A stretch of DNA of 64,000 nt from RYN-133 sp963754285 (lineage in GTDB: Bacteria; Actinomycetota; Actinomycetes; Mycobacteriales; Jatrophihabitantaceae). Shown here one piece after another: positions 28,351 through 36,846 of this stretch; within the stretch, counting starts at the first letter, position 1; every line of letters begins with the position of its first letter. Both the position numbers and the translations under genes were made by a program. The notes beneath the pieces were generated by a model that saw only the letters and a program-made list of their open reading frames with translations, ran no database searches and was not told the origin of the DNA. The stretch is from the NCBI GenBank assembly GCA_963754285.1, contig CAVWFN010000004.1, positions 62,001 to 126,000 on the forward strand. The letters run 5' to 3'.

Positions 28351-29546
28351 CCGATCACCCGAAACAGCGCGTCCTCGTCGCCTGCACCACGCCGGAGACG
28401 GCATGGGCACTCATGGATGGCCAGCTGCGTGCTCTGAAACACGCGGGATTCAAGGTTGAGCTTGTTAGTTCACCCGGCACGCTTCTCGATCAGACCGGCG
28501 CACGGGAAGGTATAAGCACGCATGCGGTGCCGATGCGGCGTGACATATCTCCGTTCGCTGATCTCGTCGCGCTGACGAAGCTCGTGCACCTCATCCGCGC
28601 TTTGCGGATCTCGGTCAGCCTTGCTGGAACACCTAAAGCTGCGTTGTTGGTCAATGTTGCCGCTGCCGTGGCTCGGGTTCCCCGGAGGGTCTACGTTCTT
28701 CGCGGGCTGCGATTCGAATCCGAGCGCGGACTGCGACTAGCAGTGCTTTGGCTGTGTGAGTGGATCACATTCCGCTGCGCCCACGAAGTCGTTTGCGTCA
28801 GCGAAAGTTTGCTGACGTCCGCGCGCAACCATCGGCTCGTGGGGCGCAAAGCCGTCCGAGTGCTCGGAATGGGTAGTAGCAACGGCGTCGATGTCGACTC
28901 TTGGACGACTACCGAACAGGACATAGAGCAGGCGCGGAATGCCCTAGGCGTACCCCCCGACGCCTACGTCTTCGGTTTCGCTGGACGATTGACGGCCGAT
29001 AAGGGGATCTTCGAACTGCTCCGGGCCTTTCGCGCCGTCCGCCGGATCAATGAGGATGCCGTTCTTCTCATCGCAGGAGAGGCTGAGCAGTCGGAAATCG
29101 CATCCAGAATCCAAGGCGAACTTCGCCTGACACCTGGAGCGAGACTGCTGGGCCACCTCGATCGGCTTGGATGCTTCTACGCCGGAATCGACTGCCTCGT
29201 CCACCCCACTCACCGCGAGGGCATGCCGAATGTCGTGTTGGAGGCGTCCGCCGCAGGCCGTCCTGTGATCACCACATGCGCAACTGGCGCCGTGGACGCA
29301 GTCATTCCTAACGTGACGGGACTACAGGTACCGGTCGATGACCCAGGTCAGCTCGCCCTCGCGATGTCGTCTCTGGTGCGGAGTCCCGAATCCGGACGCC
29401 TGATGGGAGCAAGCGGGCGCGAGTTCGTTCGCCAACATTTCGACCGAGTGCTGGTAAACGAGGCGTTGACTGCGTATCTCTCGTCGGATCGGGGTGGGGC
29501 GGTGCTCAGAGGAAGAAAATCGCCAGGATCACTGCTAGAAGAATGA
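28347..29546 (+). CDS. GT4-family glycosyltransferase, last gene of the glycan operon
   Basis: This 399-residue enzyme has the GT-B fold with the EX7E motif E291 and E299 in THREGMPNVVLEASAAG. The N-terminal part (VLVACTTPETAWALMDGQLR; FKVELVSSPG; VYVLRGLRFESERGLRLAVL) resembles the PglA/WbpX-like glycosyltransferases that add the second sugar to lipid-linked bacillosamine. Start is GTG 28347, overlapping the epimerase TGA. Its 3' end overlaps by 41 bases the convergent small membrane-protein gene. Confidence 0.87.
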   Translation: MTDHPKQRVLVACTTPETAWALMDGQLRALKHAGFKVELVSSPGTLLDQTGAREGISTHAVPMRRDISPFADLVALTKLVHLIRALRISVSLAGTPKAALLVNVAAAVARVPRRVYVLRGLRFESERGLRLAVLWLCEWITFRCAHEVVCVSESLLTSARNHRLVGRKAVRVLGMGSSNGVDVDSWTTTEQDIEQARNALGVPPDAYVFGFAGRLTADKGIFELLRAFRAVRRINEDAVLLIAGEAEQSEIASRIQGELRLTPGARLLGHLDRLGCFYAGIDCLVHPTHREGMPNVVLEASAAGRPVITTCATGAVDAVIPNVTGLQVPVDDPGQLALAMSSLVRSPESGRLMGASGREFVRQHFDRVLVNEALTAYLSSDRGGAVLRGRKSPGSLLEE

Positions 29547-29649
29547 GCCCAACTCCAGCAACGATCATCGTGAGCGCGAGCGTGCGGTCAGAGGTCCTGC
29601 GGCCCCTATCCGCCTGTTCGCGGATCTCGCGCCGCTGTCCTGCACTCAT
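29506..29649 (-). CDS. 47-residue single-helix membrane protein
   Basis: This small frame encodes a charged N-terminal segment (GQRREIREQADRGRRTSD) and one hydrophobic helix (LTMIVAGVGLILLAVILAIF) ending FFL. ATG 29649 was preferred to the longer frame from 29748, which adds a Cys/Ser-rich stretch of no clear character. It overlaps the end of the glycosyltransferase gene tail to tail. No family was recognised; small tail-anchored proteins of this form are common in actinomycetes. Confidence 0.45.
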   Translation of the reverse strand: MSAGQRREIREQADRGRRTSDRTLALTMIVAGVGLILLAVILAIFFL

Positions 29650-29763
29650 CGGATGAGTTTGGCATGAAGAGCATCGATCTGTGCGGCTCTGACTCACCGA
29701 TTCCACGCTTAGGAGTGGTCGTGCTTGCGTGAACGGACAGGCGCTCATGGCAAGCTATCCCGC

Positions 29764-29890
29764 GTGACGAACGGAGGGCGGCCGCCCGGGCCTCCACGCT
29801 ATCGGGTGGGCCGTCGCGATCACGTGTTTCGGCGCGGCGCTGATCATCGTGGCGTTGCTGCTCTACGTGACGCATCCTCAATGGTTCTAA
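29764..29890 (+). pseudogene. Small single-helix membrane protein, apparent one-base frame break
   Basis: GTG 29764 opens VTNGGRPPGPP; after dropping one base near 29798 the frame continues AIGWAVAITCFGAALIIVAL and ends HPQWF at a TAA (29888-29890), giving 41 residues. It resembles the 45-residue protein at 33819-33956, which also ends in a Trp-Phe pair after one helix. No family was recognised. Confidence 0.35.
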
Positions 29891-30097
29891 AGGGCGCGTA
29901 GCCGCTGGTTGCGACTCGACTGGCGACTTGAGACGAACAACGTGTTGCACGAAATTTTAGTTAGATTCGGGTGCGGTGGGTTATGGTCGCTCGCCGGTTC
30001 GGTGTAGCGTCGCGCGACATCGGGCACATTTCGCCTGATTCTGTCTGATTTCGGCCACCGTCGATGCTGGCCCCCGCATGTCCGGCTGGGAGGACGA

Positions 30098-30541
30098 ATG
30101 TTGACCAAGGCGCACGCGCTGCTGACCTCGGCGCTCACCACACTGGTTCTGATCGTTTCGGCGGTCGTGATCTCTGCGCCGGCCTCGGCCGCTCCGTCCA
30201 GGGCCGCAGACTCGGTCAGCTCGGCATTGCGGCCCTGCGGTCGACCGCACTACCCGCCGTGCCCGCCGAAGTCGTCCGTGTCGGTGTCACCGCACAACGT
30301 GCGGCGCGGTCACCGCCTGTTCATCAGCGTGCGGCACTACCCGGCACACAAGCGGGTTTCGATTCGTCTGGCTGGGCATCACATCTCCCGCAGGATCGGA
30401 TCGTCGCGTACCGGTCCGCACGGAAACACGAACTTCAGCGTCCACATCCCCAAGCACATCCCGGTCGGCCGCCGCTACACGGTGTACGTGCACATCGGCT
30501 CGGCCACCAAGAGGTTCCACATCAACGTCATCCGGGGTTGA
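30098..30541 (+). CDS. Secreted protein, single beta-rich domain
   Basis: This 147-residue protein has a good signal peptide (cleavage after ASA near residue 31), a Cys/Pro-rich linker (CGRPHYPPCPP) and a basic, His-rich domain from about residue 58 that looks like one immunoglobulin-like beta-sandwich (SVSVSPHNVRRGHRLFISV; KRFHINVIRG at the end). Start ATG 30098 follows a GGGAGGA site. It is coupled to the DUF4012 gene by a TTGA overlap. I do not recognise a function; export with a glycan-locus partner suggests a cell-surface role. Confidence 0.65.
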   Translation: MLTKAHALLTSALTTLVLIVSAVVISAPASAAPSRAADSVSSALRPCGRPHYPPCPPKSSVSVSPHNVRRGHRLFISVRHYPAHKRVSIRLAGHHISRRIGSSRTGPHGNTNFSVHIPKHIPVGRRYTVYVHIGSATKRFHINVIRG

Positions 30542-32383
30542 CCGAAGACTCCCCGGACAGCGCACGACACGATCCGTTCGCCGGGCCTGCCTGGGCCGAC
30601 TCGAGAGGTCGCGTCCGGGTCAGGCGCCGGCGTCGGCATCGCCGCAAGCGACGGATCGTGATCGGTGGCTTCGGACTACTCGTGCTGCTCGCGGCAGCCG
30701 GGGCCTGGCTGACCTGGGACGTCTTGCACGCCCGGTCGCAGCTGCAGCTCGTGCGCGCTGATGTGCAGCGCCTCGAGAGCCAAGTTGCCGGCGGCGATCT
30801 CACCGGCGCGAGCACCACGATCAGCTCGCTGCGACGTCACGCAACCGCAGCGCAGTCCTACGTCGACAGCCCGATCTGGCGGGTGGGCGAAGGGGTGCCG
30901 TTCCTGGGCGCACGGCTCACGTCCGCCCGATCGCTGGCCACGATCATCGGCCGGATCTCCAGCAACGCGATGCCGCGCCTCGTCGACGCCGCATCGGTGC
31001 TCACCCCGGCGAAGCTGCGTGAGGCCGAATGGCAGCATCGATCTCGCCGCGATCGAGCGCGTGGCACCCGAGCTCGCCGACGCCTCAGCAACACTCGCCA
31101 CCGCCGAGCACGACCTGCAGCACATGTCGTCGTCGGGCTGGTCGAGCGTCGAGAGCGCACGAGCGGAGTTGCTCACTCAACTGCCGTCGCTCGGCAAGAC
31201 AATCGGGACGGCGAAGGAGGCGTCCCAGATAGCGCCCACTCTGCTGGGTGCGTCAGGGCCGCGCTCGTACATGATCACGTTCCAGAACGACGCCGAGATG
31301 CGCGCAACGGGAGGCATACCCGGTGCGTTCGCGATCGTGCGGGTGTCCGACGGGCGCTTGCGCTTCACTCACTTCGAGTCGGACACCTACCTGGTCGGCA
31401 CAAGGGCAACCGGCGTCGACTTCGGCCGGGGCTACAACGAGCTCTACGGGACGGGCCGATTCGGGGCCACGGGCGATTACGTGAACACGAACCTCAGTCC
31501 CAACTTCCCGTACGCCGCGCAACTGTGGCTCGCCATGTGGAAACACAAGACCGGCCAGCAGCTCGACGGCGCGATCACGCTGGACCCGACAGCCCTGAGC
31601 TACCTGCTGTCCGCGACCGGCGCGGCGACGTTGCCCGACGGCACCGCAGTGACGGCTGACAACGTGGTCGCCTACACCCAGTCGACGCTCTACCAGCGCT
31701 TTCCGACCGACAACACCGCCCGCAAGCAGCAGCTTCTCGACATCGCCCGAGCAGTCAGCAAGAAGGTTCTCGCTCCCGGAGTCGACCTCACCGCGCTCGT
31801 GCGCGCAGCGGCGCAAGCCGCAGCACAACAACGGTTGCTGCTCTGGGTCACCGACCGTCCGGTCGAGGCGCAGCTCGCGCGGCTGCCACTGGGCGGCGTC
31901 GAGCCGACAACGCAAGCGCCCTATTTCCGGCTGACCCTGTGGAACTCGACCGGTAGCAAGCTCGACTACTACCTGCACGCCTCGCTCGCCTGGGCGAGCA
32001 TGACGTGCGCAGGGAAGCAGCACGTCACCGTCACCGTGCGGTTGACGAACTCGGCACCAACCGGCCTGCCCAGCTACGTGCTCGGCGAGACCGCCGAGAA
32101 GCAGTTCCACATCCCACCCGGCGACGAGTACCTCGCCATCCTCGCCTACGCGACCCATGGCGCGTCGCTGTCGTCGTACACGGTGAACGGGCACGCGAGC
32201 GAACCGGCACAGTTCGGCGAACTGGGACACCCGGTGTGGTCGGACGGGCGATATGTTCGCCGCGGTCAGACGCTGACGATCGTGTATCGACTCGTCGAAC
32301 CGAGTTCGTCGGCGCAGCCGATCGTCCCCGCGCAACCGATGGTCAATCCGATGCAGGTGAGCGTGACGCGGAACCGGTGTTGA
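30538..32383 (+). pseudogene. DUF4012 membrane-anchored protein with one frame break
   Basis: Across one break this is a 614-residue protein: a short N-terminus, a strongly basic cluster (RVRRRRRHRRKRR), one membrane helix (about residues 41-60), a coiled segment and a large extracellular region with DUF4012 features (MITFQNDAEMRATGGIPGAF; LDGAITLDPTALSYLL). DUF4012 proteins occur in actinobacterial exopolysaccharide loci; their biochemical role is not established. The break is near 31028, where dropping one G changes EAEWQHRS to EANGSIDLAAIE and restores the domain. TTG 30538 overlaps the upstream TGA. It is probably a working gene if the extra base is an error. Confidence 0.75.
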
Positions 32384-32643
32384 TCGCAACATATGTGCCG
32401 CAGTTCCGACATCGGACAGCTACACACCCACGACGGATACAACACCATCGTCACGGTCACCAGGGCGGCGTGACGCGCACAGCCAGAACAACGGCACGAT
32501 TGCGAGGGGCCTGACGGACATCGTCGGGGCTGCCCTAACACGCCGAAGAAAGTCGTGATCGCGATGACCTCGATGGGGCAGACCTGGCAGTCCGCAGCGA
32601 CCGACTATCTCAAAGGCGGGCGTGAGATTCCAGACCCGCGACC
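32384..32643. other. Intergenic stretch without a recognised gene
   Basis: These 260 bases separate the DUF4012 stop from the convergent methyltransferase stop. Short open frames here have no ribosome site and no protein-like character. No hairpin with a T-run was found. Confidence 0.5.
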
Positions 32644-33456
32644 TCACGGTCGGGTGAACACGAACTGATTGCACCCCAATCCGCCTGCACAGGTGAACAG
32701 ATCATCGAGGACGAACCCGCGTTCACGGTAGAAGCCGAAGACCTGCTCCGGCTTCGCCACCTCGAACGGGTAGCCGCCGACCCAGTCAATGAGATCTCGC
32801 TTGGCGTCCATCCCTCGACCGCGCGAGGGGCTAGGCACCCCGAGCAGTCGACGCAGGTTGCGCCCCACAAGTCGTCGCGCGGTGAGATACATGGTGACCC
32901 CGAATAGGACGGCGCGGCGCTGCATCCGTGAGCCGGTGACGTATGCGTGCTTGATGGCGCGCCACACCTTCGATGGGACGCCTTGGTCGTTGTAGATAGC
33001 AACCCACAGGCGACCGCCCGGCGCGACCCGCTTGGCAGCGAGATCGAGCGCCGTCCACATGTCGCCCGTGTGGTGGAGCACCCCCCACGAGTAGACGACG
33101 TCGAACGTGCCCAGTCCATCGAGGTAGGCCGCGTCGAGCGCAGACCCTTGCTCGACGTCCCACCCCGTGTCGTTCGGCCGGTAGCGCCGCCGCAGCTCGT
33201 TCGTGCACGCAACCGATTGCGGGTCATAGTCGAACGAGAGGACGGTCGCGCCGAGGTTGCGGGCCGCGAGGCTCGACAGGCCGGAACCGGAACCGATGTC
33301 GAGGAACGTCTGCCCGGTGAGATCGCCGAGCTTCTCCCGCAGCGGTTGCTCGGCCGCCCGGATCCGCTCGTCGTCGACCAGTGCGAGGAAGTGGCTCCAG
33401 TTCTCGCCGAAGGCAAACCGTTCGCCCGACCGGATCTCGTTCAAAGCGTCAGTCAC
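32644..33456 (-). CDS. SAM-dependent class I methyltransferase, paralogue of 13547-14368
   Basis: This 270-residue protein is collinear with the methyltransferase at 13547-14368 over its full length and shares the same motifs: FLDIGSGSGLSSLAARNLGA, SFDYDPQSVACTNELRRRY, SWGVLHHTGDMW, RVAPGGRLWVAIYNDQG and DWVGGYPFEVAKPEQV. The middle (about residues 170-205) diverges most, which may alter substrate choice. The two genes point toward each other across the glycan locus. ATG is at 33456. It is probably a sugar or lipid-linked-glycan methyltransferase. Confidence 0.85.
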   Translation of the reverse strand: MTDALNEIRSGERFAFGENWSHFLALVDDERIRAAEQPLREKLGDLTGQTFLDIGSGSGLSSLAARNLGATVLSFDYDPQSVACTNELRRRYRPNDTGWDVEQGSALDAAYLDGLGTFDVVYSWGVLHHTGDMWTALDLAAKRVAPGGRLWVAIYNDQGVPSKVWRAIKHAYVTGSRMQRRAVLFGVTMYLTARRLVGRNLRRLLGVPSPSRGRGMDAKRDLIDWVGGYPFEVAKPEQVFGFYRERGFVLDDLFTCAGGLGCNQFVFTRP

Positions 33457-33518
33457 GCCCCGACCTTAGAGGGCATCGCGTGACCTCGCGCGGTTTGGCC
33501 GTCTGCGGTCTCGTGTAG

Positions 33519-33752
33519 CTAACCGAGCAAGCACCGCCAGTTCGCCGTCGACGAATCGAACGGTGATCGGTTCTCGCCCGGAAGGTCGGCGTCGAAGAAT
33601 CGCCAGCCGGACGGGTGGACCTCGCCTTCGAGCCCGAGCTTGAATCCGCCAACCGTGAGCATGCCCATCGGCATGCGAACGATCCTTGGCACTGGGCCGC
33701 CCGCGGCCCATACGCGCTCCGGATATCGACCCGTCGCATGAGTCGTCAACAT
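33519..33752 (-). CDS. Hypothetical 77-residue protein
   Basis: From ATG 33752 an open frame encodes a protein-like sequence with a Gly/Met-rich middle (RMPMGMLTVGGFKLGLEG, then HPSGWRFFDADLPG) and a C-terminus WRCLLG. No family or membrane segment was recognised and no strong ribosome site is visible. It is the only candidate in the 362-base gap 33457-33818. It may be spurious. Confidence 0.3.
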   Translation of the reverse strand: MLTTHATGRYPERVWAAGGPVPRIVRMPMGMLTVGGFKLGLEGEVHPSGWRFFDADLPGENRSPFDSSTANWRCLLG

Positions 33753-33818
33753 GGACCGCCCTGAGAAGGTGCTGCGCGCACAACGTCCCACAAGTGTGAG
33801 AGGGCCACGATCAAGGAC

Positions 33819-33956
33819 ATGCCACGGCGCGGAAAGGTACGGCGCTGGGCTCGGCGCACCCCGAACGCCCAGATGGGCATGACCCTCGTCGGCCTCGGCT
33901 GCGTGTGCCTTCTCGTGGCCGCGATCCTGATCGGCTTGGCCGACCACTGGTTCTAG
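33819..33956 (+). CDS. 45-residue single-helix membrane protein
   Basis: ATG 33819 (AGGA site six bases upstream) encodes a basic N-terminus (MPRRGKVRRWARRTP) and one helix (MTLVGLGCVCLLVAAILIGL), ending DHWF. It is too short for most gene callers. It is the first of four mini-membrane proteins in a row on this strand. No family was recognised. Confidence 0.5.
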   Translation: MPRRGKVRRWARRTPNAQMGMTLVGLGCVCLLVAAILIGLADHWF

Positions 33957-33980
33957 CCATGCCTGCCGTAGCCTCGATTC

Positions 33981-34127
33981 ATGGCCGGACGGCAGATCCA
34001 GACCAGCACCCTGGTGGCGGGCGTCGTCATCGGATTCATTCTCTACGCGATCTTCCGGCACATCTTCTACATCCTGATCGGCATCGCGATCGGCGTGGCC
34101 CTCGTGCTCTACATCCGCCGGCGGTAG
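33981..34127 (+). CDS. 48-residue membrane protein
   Basis: ATG 33981 encodes MAGRQIQTSTLVAGVVIGFI followed by a short polar turn (RHIF) and a second hydrophobic run (YILIGIAIGVALVLYI) ending IRRR. Two short helices are likely. It starts 24 bases after the preceding mini-protein. No family was recognised. Confidence 0.5.
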   Translation: MAGRQIQTSTLVAGVVIGFILYAIFRHIFYILIGIAIGVALVLYIRRR

Positions 34128-34208
34128 GGGCTGATCACGCGCCGGCGCGATGTGCACGAGCCGAGGACCGCTCGGTGACATCGGCTGATACTGGTTAAGT
34201 TCACCGGC

Positions 34209-34463
34209 ATGTCAGATCTGCGCATCGTGCTCGTCATCGTCGTGATGCTCGGCAGCATGGCGTGCGCGATCGTGGTGGGCCGGCGTCAGCGCACCGGCAC
34301 CGTGCTGCTCGCGTTGTTGTCGGTGCTGTGGTTGCTCATCAACAAAGACTTCGAGGGCCCCGTCCTGCTCCGGGTGACCGAGGATCACGGCCTCACAACG
34401 GCGGACCTGCTCGGCCTGGCGGGACTGATCCTGGCAGCATGGCAATTCTGGCGACTGCGCTGA
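34209..34463 (+). CDS. 84-residue membrane protein
   Basis: ATG 34209 encodes three hydrophobic segments (LRIVLVIVVMLGSMACAIVV; TVLLALLSVLWLL; LLGLAGLILAAWQFW) with a polar loop NKDFEGPVLLRVTEDHG between the second and third. The composition and regular helix spacing argue for a real protein. No family was recognised. Confidence 0.6.
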   Translation: MSDLRIVLVIVVMLGSMACAIVVGRRQRTGTVLLALLSVLWLLINKDFEGPVLLRVTEDHGLTTADLLGLAGLILAAWQFWRLR

Positions 34464-34488
34464 CGGCCCTTACCCGTAACGTTGCGGT

Positions 34489-34653
34489 GTGGCAGACAGA
34501 CCCCGCGATCGCACGACGATCCTCATCGGCGTGTTGACGATCGTTGCGATGGCCATCGTCGCCACGATCTTCCTGCTCATCACCTCGCCGTGGAACGATC
34601 CGCACCCCCGCTTCCACAAGCTCGAGCACACGCACTCCGCCCGACACGGCTGA
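34489..34653 (+). CDS. 54-residue single-helix membrane protein
   Basis: GTG 34489 encodes a short basic N-terminus (ADRPRDRTT), one helix (ILIGVLTIVAMAIVATIFLL) and a His-rich outside tail (NDPHPRFHKLEHTHSARHG). The His-rich tail, with five His in 17 residues, might bind a metal, but that is speculation. It ends 21 bases before the RmlB-like gene. Confidence 0.5.
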   Translation: MADRPRDRTTILIGVLTIVAMAIVATIFLLITSPWNDPHPRFHKLEHTHSARHG

Positions 34654-34674
34654 CCGCTCCCCTACGCTGAGGAC

Positions 34675-35652
34675 GTGACGCGGGTCTTTGTCACCGGCGG
34701 CGCCGGCTTCATCGGGTCGTGGTTCGTGCGCGCGGTTCTCGCCGATGAATACCCCGCGCTTGCCGGAGCGCACGTCACGGTCTTCGACAAGCTGACCTAT
34801 GCAGGGAACCTGACGAATCTCGCGGCGGTCGCCGACGATCCGCGGTACCGGTTCGTCGCCGGCGACATCTGCTCCGCAGACGACCTCGACGCTGCGTTGC
34901 CCGGCCACGACGTCGTCGTCAATTTCGCCGCCGAGTCGCATGTCGATCGCGCCATCGGCGGCGAGGCGGCCGGCTTCGTCTCGACCAACGTGCTCGGCGC
35001 GCAGCAACTGTTCGCGGGCGCGCTGCGGCACGGCGTGACGACCGTGGTGCACGCGTCGACCGAAGAGGTGTACGGATCGATCGACGAGGGGTCGTGGCAC
35101 GAGGGCGCGGTGCTCGAGCCCAACACCCCGTATTCAGCCGCCAAAGCGGGCGGCGACCTCATCGCCCGCGCGTACGCCGTCACCTACGGCCTCGACGTGC
35201 GCGTCACGCGGTGCTCGAACAACTTCGGCCCGTACCAGCATCTCGAGAAGCTCATCCCGCGCTTCGTCACCAACCTGCTCGACGGCCGTCCCGTCCCGCT
35301 GTACGGCGACGGCTCGCAACGGCGCGAGTGGTTGTGGGTCGGCGACCACTGCGCGGCGCTCGCCCTCGTGCTGCAGCACGGACGTCCCGGCGAGATCTAC
35401 AACGTCGGCGGCGGGCGCGAGCTGAGCAACCGCGACCTCACCGCGCTGTTGTTAGCGGCGACCGGGCGCGACGAAAGCTTCGTCGAGCACATCGACGACC
35501 CGCGCGGGCGCGGCCACGACCAGCGCTACTCCGTCGACGACAGCAAGCTCGCAGCACTCGGCTACCGGCCCGGCACGACCTTCGAGGACGGGCTGGCCCG
35601 CACCGTGCAGTGGTACCGCGACAACCGCGACTGGTGGGAGCCGCGGCACTAG
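34675..35652 (+). CDS. rfbB: dTDP-glucose 4,6-dehydratase (RmlB/RfbB) family protein
   Basis: This 325-residue extended SDR enzyme is predicted to convert dTDP-glucose to dTDP-4-keto-6-deoxyglucose, the first committed step to rhamnose and other deoxysugars. It has NAD motif TGGAGFIGSWF, FDKLTYAGNLTNL, NFAAESHVDR, YSAAK (Y153, K157), RCSNNFGPYQ and YGDGSQRREWLWV, all typical. One oddity: the catalytic Thr-Asp-Glu of STDEVYG reads Thr-Glu-Glu here (T129, E130, E131). Start is GTG 34675. No rmlA, rmlC or rmlD is near, so it may serve another nucleotide-sugar pathway or rely on genes elsewhere. Confidence 0.85.
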   Translation: MTRVFVTGGAGFIGSWFVRAVLADEYPALAGAHVTVFDKLTYAGNLTNLAAVADDPRYRFVAGDICSADDLDAALPGHDVVVNFAAESHVDRAIGGEAAGFVSTNVLGAQQLFAGALRHGVTTVVHASTEEVYGSIDEGSWHEGAVLEPNTPYSAAKAGGDLIARAYAVTYGLDVRVTRCSNNFGPYQHLEKLIPRFVTNLLDGRPVPLYGDGSQRREWLWVGDHCAALALVLQHGRPGEIYNVGGGRELSNRDLTALLLAATGRDESFVEHIDDPRGRGHDQRYSVDDSKLAALGYRPGTTFEDGLARTVQWYRDNRDWWEPRH

Positions 35653-35678
35653 CGGCCGGCACCGGCCGGGCAGCTCCG

Positions 35679-36588
35679 TCAGTGCCAGGTCGAGATCGAG
35701 TAGGACGTGTTGTTCGTGTTGGGGACGAGCATCGTCCCGACCAGGCTGGTGTGCGCGACCAAGGTCACGTCGTTGATCGTCGCCTTCGCGTTGGTCGCAT
35801 CCGACCCGCCGCCAAGGATGATCTCGGCCAGGCAGATGGTGCTCGTTGCTGACGTCCTTGCTCGCGCCGTTGTTGGACGAGTGGATGGCGACCGGGTACA
35901 TGCCGTCGGTCGGGTTGGCGTCGTCGTCGACGCCGACCGTGCTCGTGGTGTCGGTGACCTTGAACGTCTCGGTCTCGCCCGCGTAGTCGAGGTTGGTCGA
36001 CTGGACAGAGGGGTTGTAGACGATGTCGTCGTCACCGCACGACCCGCCGCTCGGCTGCAACTTCAGCTTGAGGTACGGCGCTGCGAAGTGCGAGTCGCTG
36101 GGCATGGTGTAGCTCTCGGTGTAACTGATCGTGGCGAGGTTCGCCGGGGTCTTGCCGTCGAGGACATGGGTGGCGATGCCCGCATAGTCGTTGCTGTTGG
36201 CAAGCCCTCCGTTGGTGCCGGTACCGCCGAGCTGCGCTCCGCCGGCGTTGATCGACGAGCGGCCGTCCGTGCCGTCGCTGTGGTCGGTCCAGGTGCCGGT
36301 GAGGGTAGTGACCGGGGTGTATGGGGTTCCGTCCTTGCCGGCCGGGCCTTGCGGGCCGCGAGGGCCCTGGTTGCCCTTCAGGGCGGCTCTGGCGTCTGCG
36401 GAAAGCCGGTCTTCCTCGATGGTGCCCTGCTTGATCTTTGGGTTGGTGACGGCGTTGTTCTGCAGCTGCTTGTTGCCGACGCTTCCCGGCGCGAGCTGAC
36501 TGGCGGCGAACGCGGTACCTCCCCCGACTGCTATGACGAGGGCTGTCGTCGCGATGGCTGTCGCTGCCGATGGCTTGCGGAACTTCAC
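35679..36588 (-). pseudogene. Secreted protein with short collagen-like segment, one frame break
   Basis: Across one break this is a 302-residue exported protein: signal peptide (residues 1-28, ending AFA), an SVGNKQLQNNAVTNPKIKQG segment common in actinobacterial secreted proteins, a short collagen-like Gly-x-x run (residues 72-87) and a beta-rich domain ending SYSISTWH. The break is near 35840; dropping one G converts SNEHHLPG to SNSTICLAEIILGGG and joins both halves. GTG 36588 has a strong GGGAGG site. The next gene upstream encodes another exported protein ending in a similar TWH tail. Confidence 0.7.
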
Positions 36589-36754
36589 GGGTGGTCCTCC
36601 CTAGGACACTGCTGGGCTTGCGTTGTGATGATCTTGTGCGCCGTGCCCTGAGCGTACGTTTCCTAGGAAGAATTGTCACGGAAAAGGATGCTTTGTCTCC
36701 GTTGGCCGATCACGCACCGTGATGTTGCCGCTCGACAGCGAGGTGGTGGCTGGG

Positions 36755-36841
36755 TCAGCGCGTTTGCGCCTGGCCGGCACTGCCCAGCCCGAACACGCCA
36801 GTGGCTACGGCCGCGAAGATCGCAATGACGCCTCGTCGCAT
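36755..36841 (-). CDS. 28-residue signal-peptide-like peptide
   Basis: ATG 36841, five bases after the stop of the gene at 36847-37845, opens a frame consisting only of a basic start (MRRG), a hydrophobic core (VIAIFAAVATGVFGLG) and an AGQA cleavage-like end before the TGA at 36755. It has no mature domain. It may be a leaderlike peptide, a remnant or chance. The rest of 36589-36846 shows no gene. Confidence 0.25.
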   Translation of the reverse strand: MRRGVIAIFAAVATGVFGLGSAGQAQTR

Positions 36842-36846
36842 GGCGA

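Noticed and set aside
33519..34181. A 220-residue minus-strand frame
   Set aside because: Its first two thirds are antisense to two well-formed mini-membrane proteins; only the part from ATG 33752 is kept, at low confidence.
36660..36669. A 10-base palindrome (ttcctaggaa) upstream of the secreted-protein gene at 36588
   Set aside because: Too short and isolated to call an operator; a second partial copy near 36600 is part of the ribosome site region.
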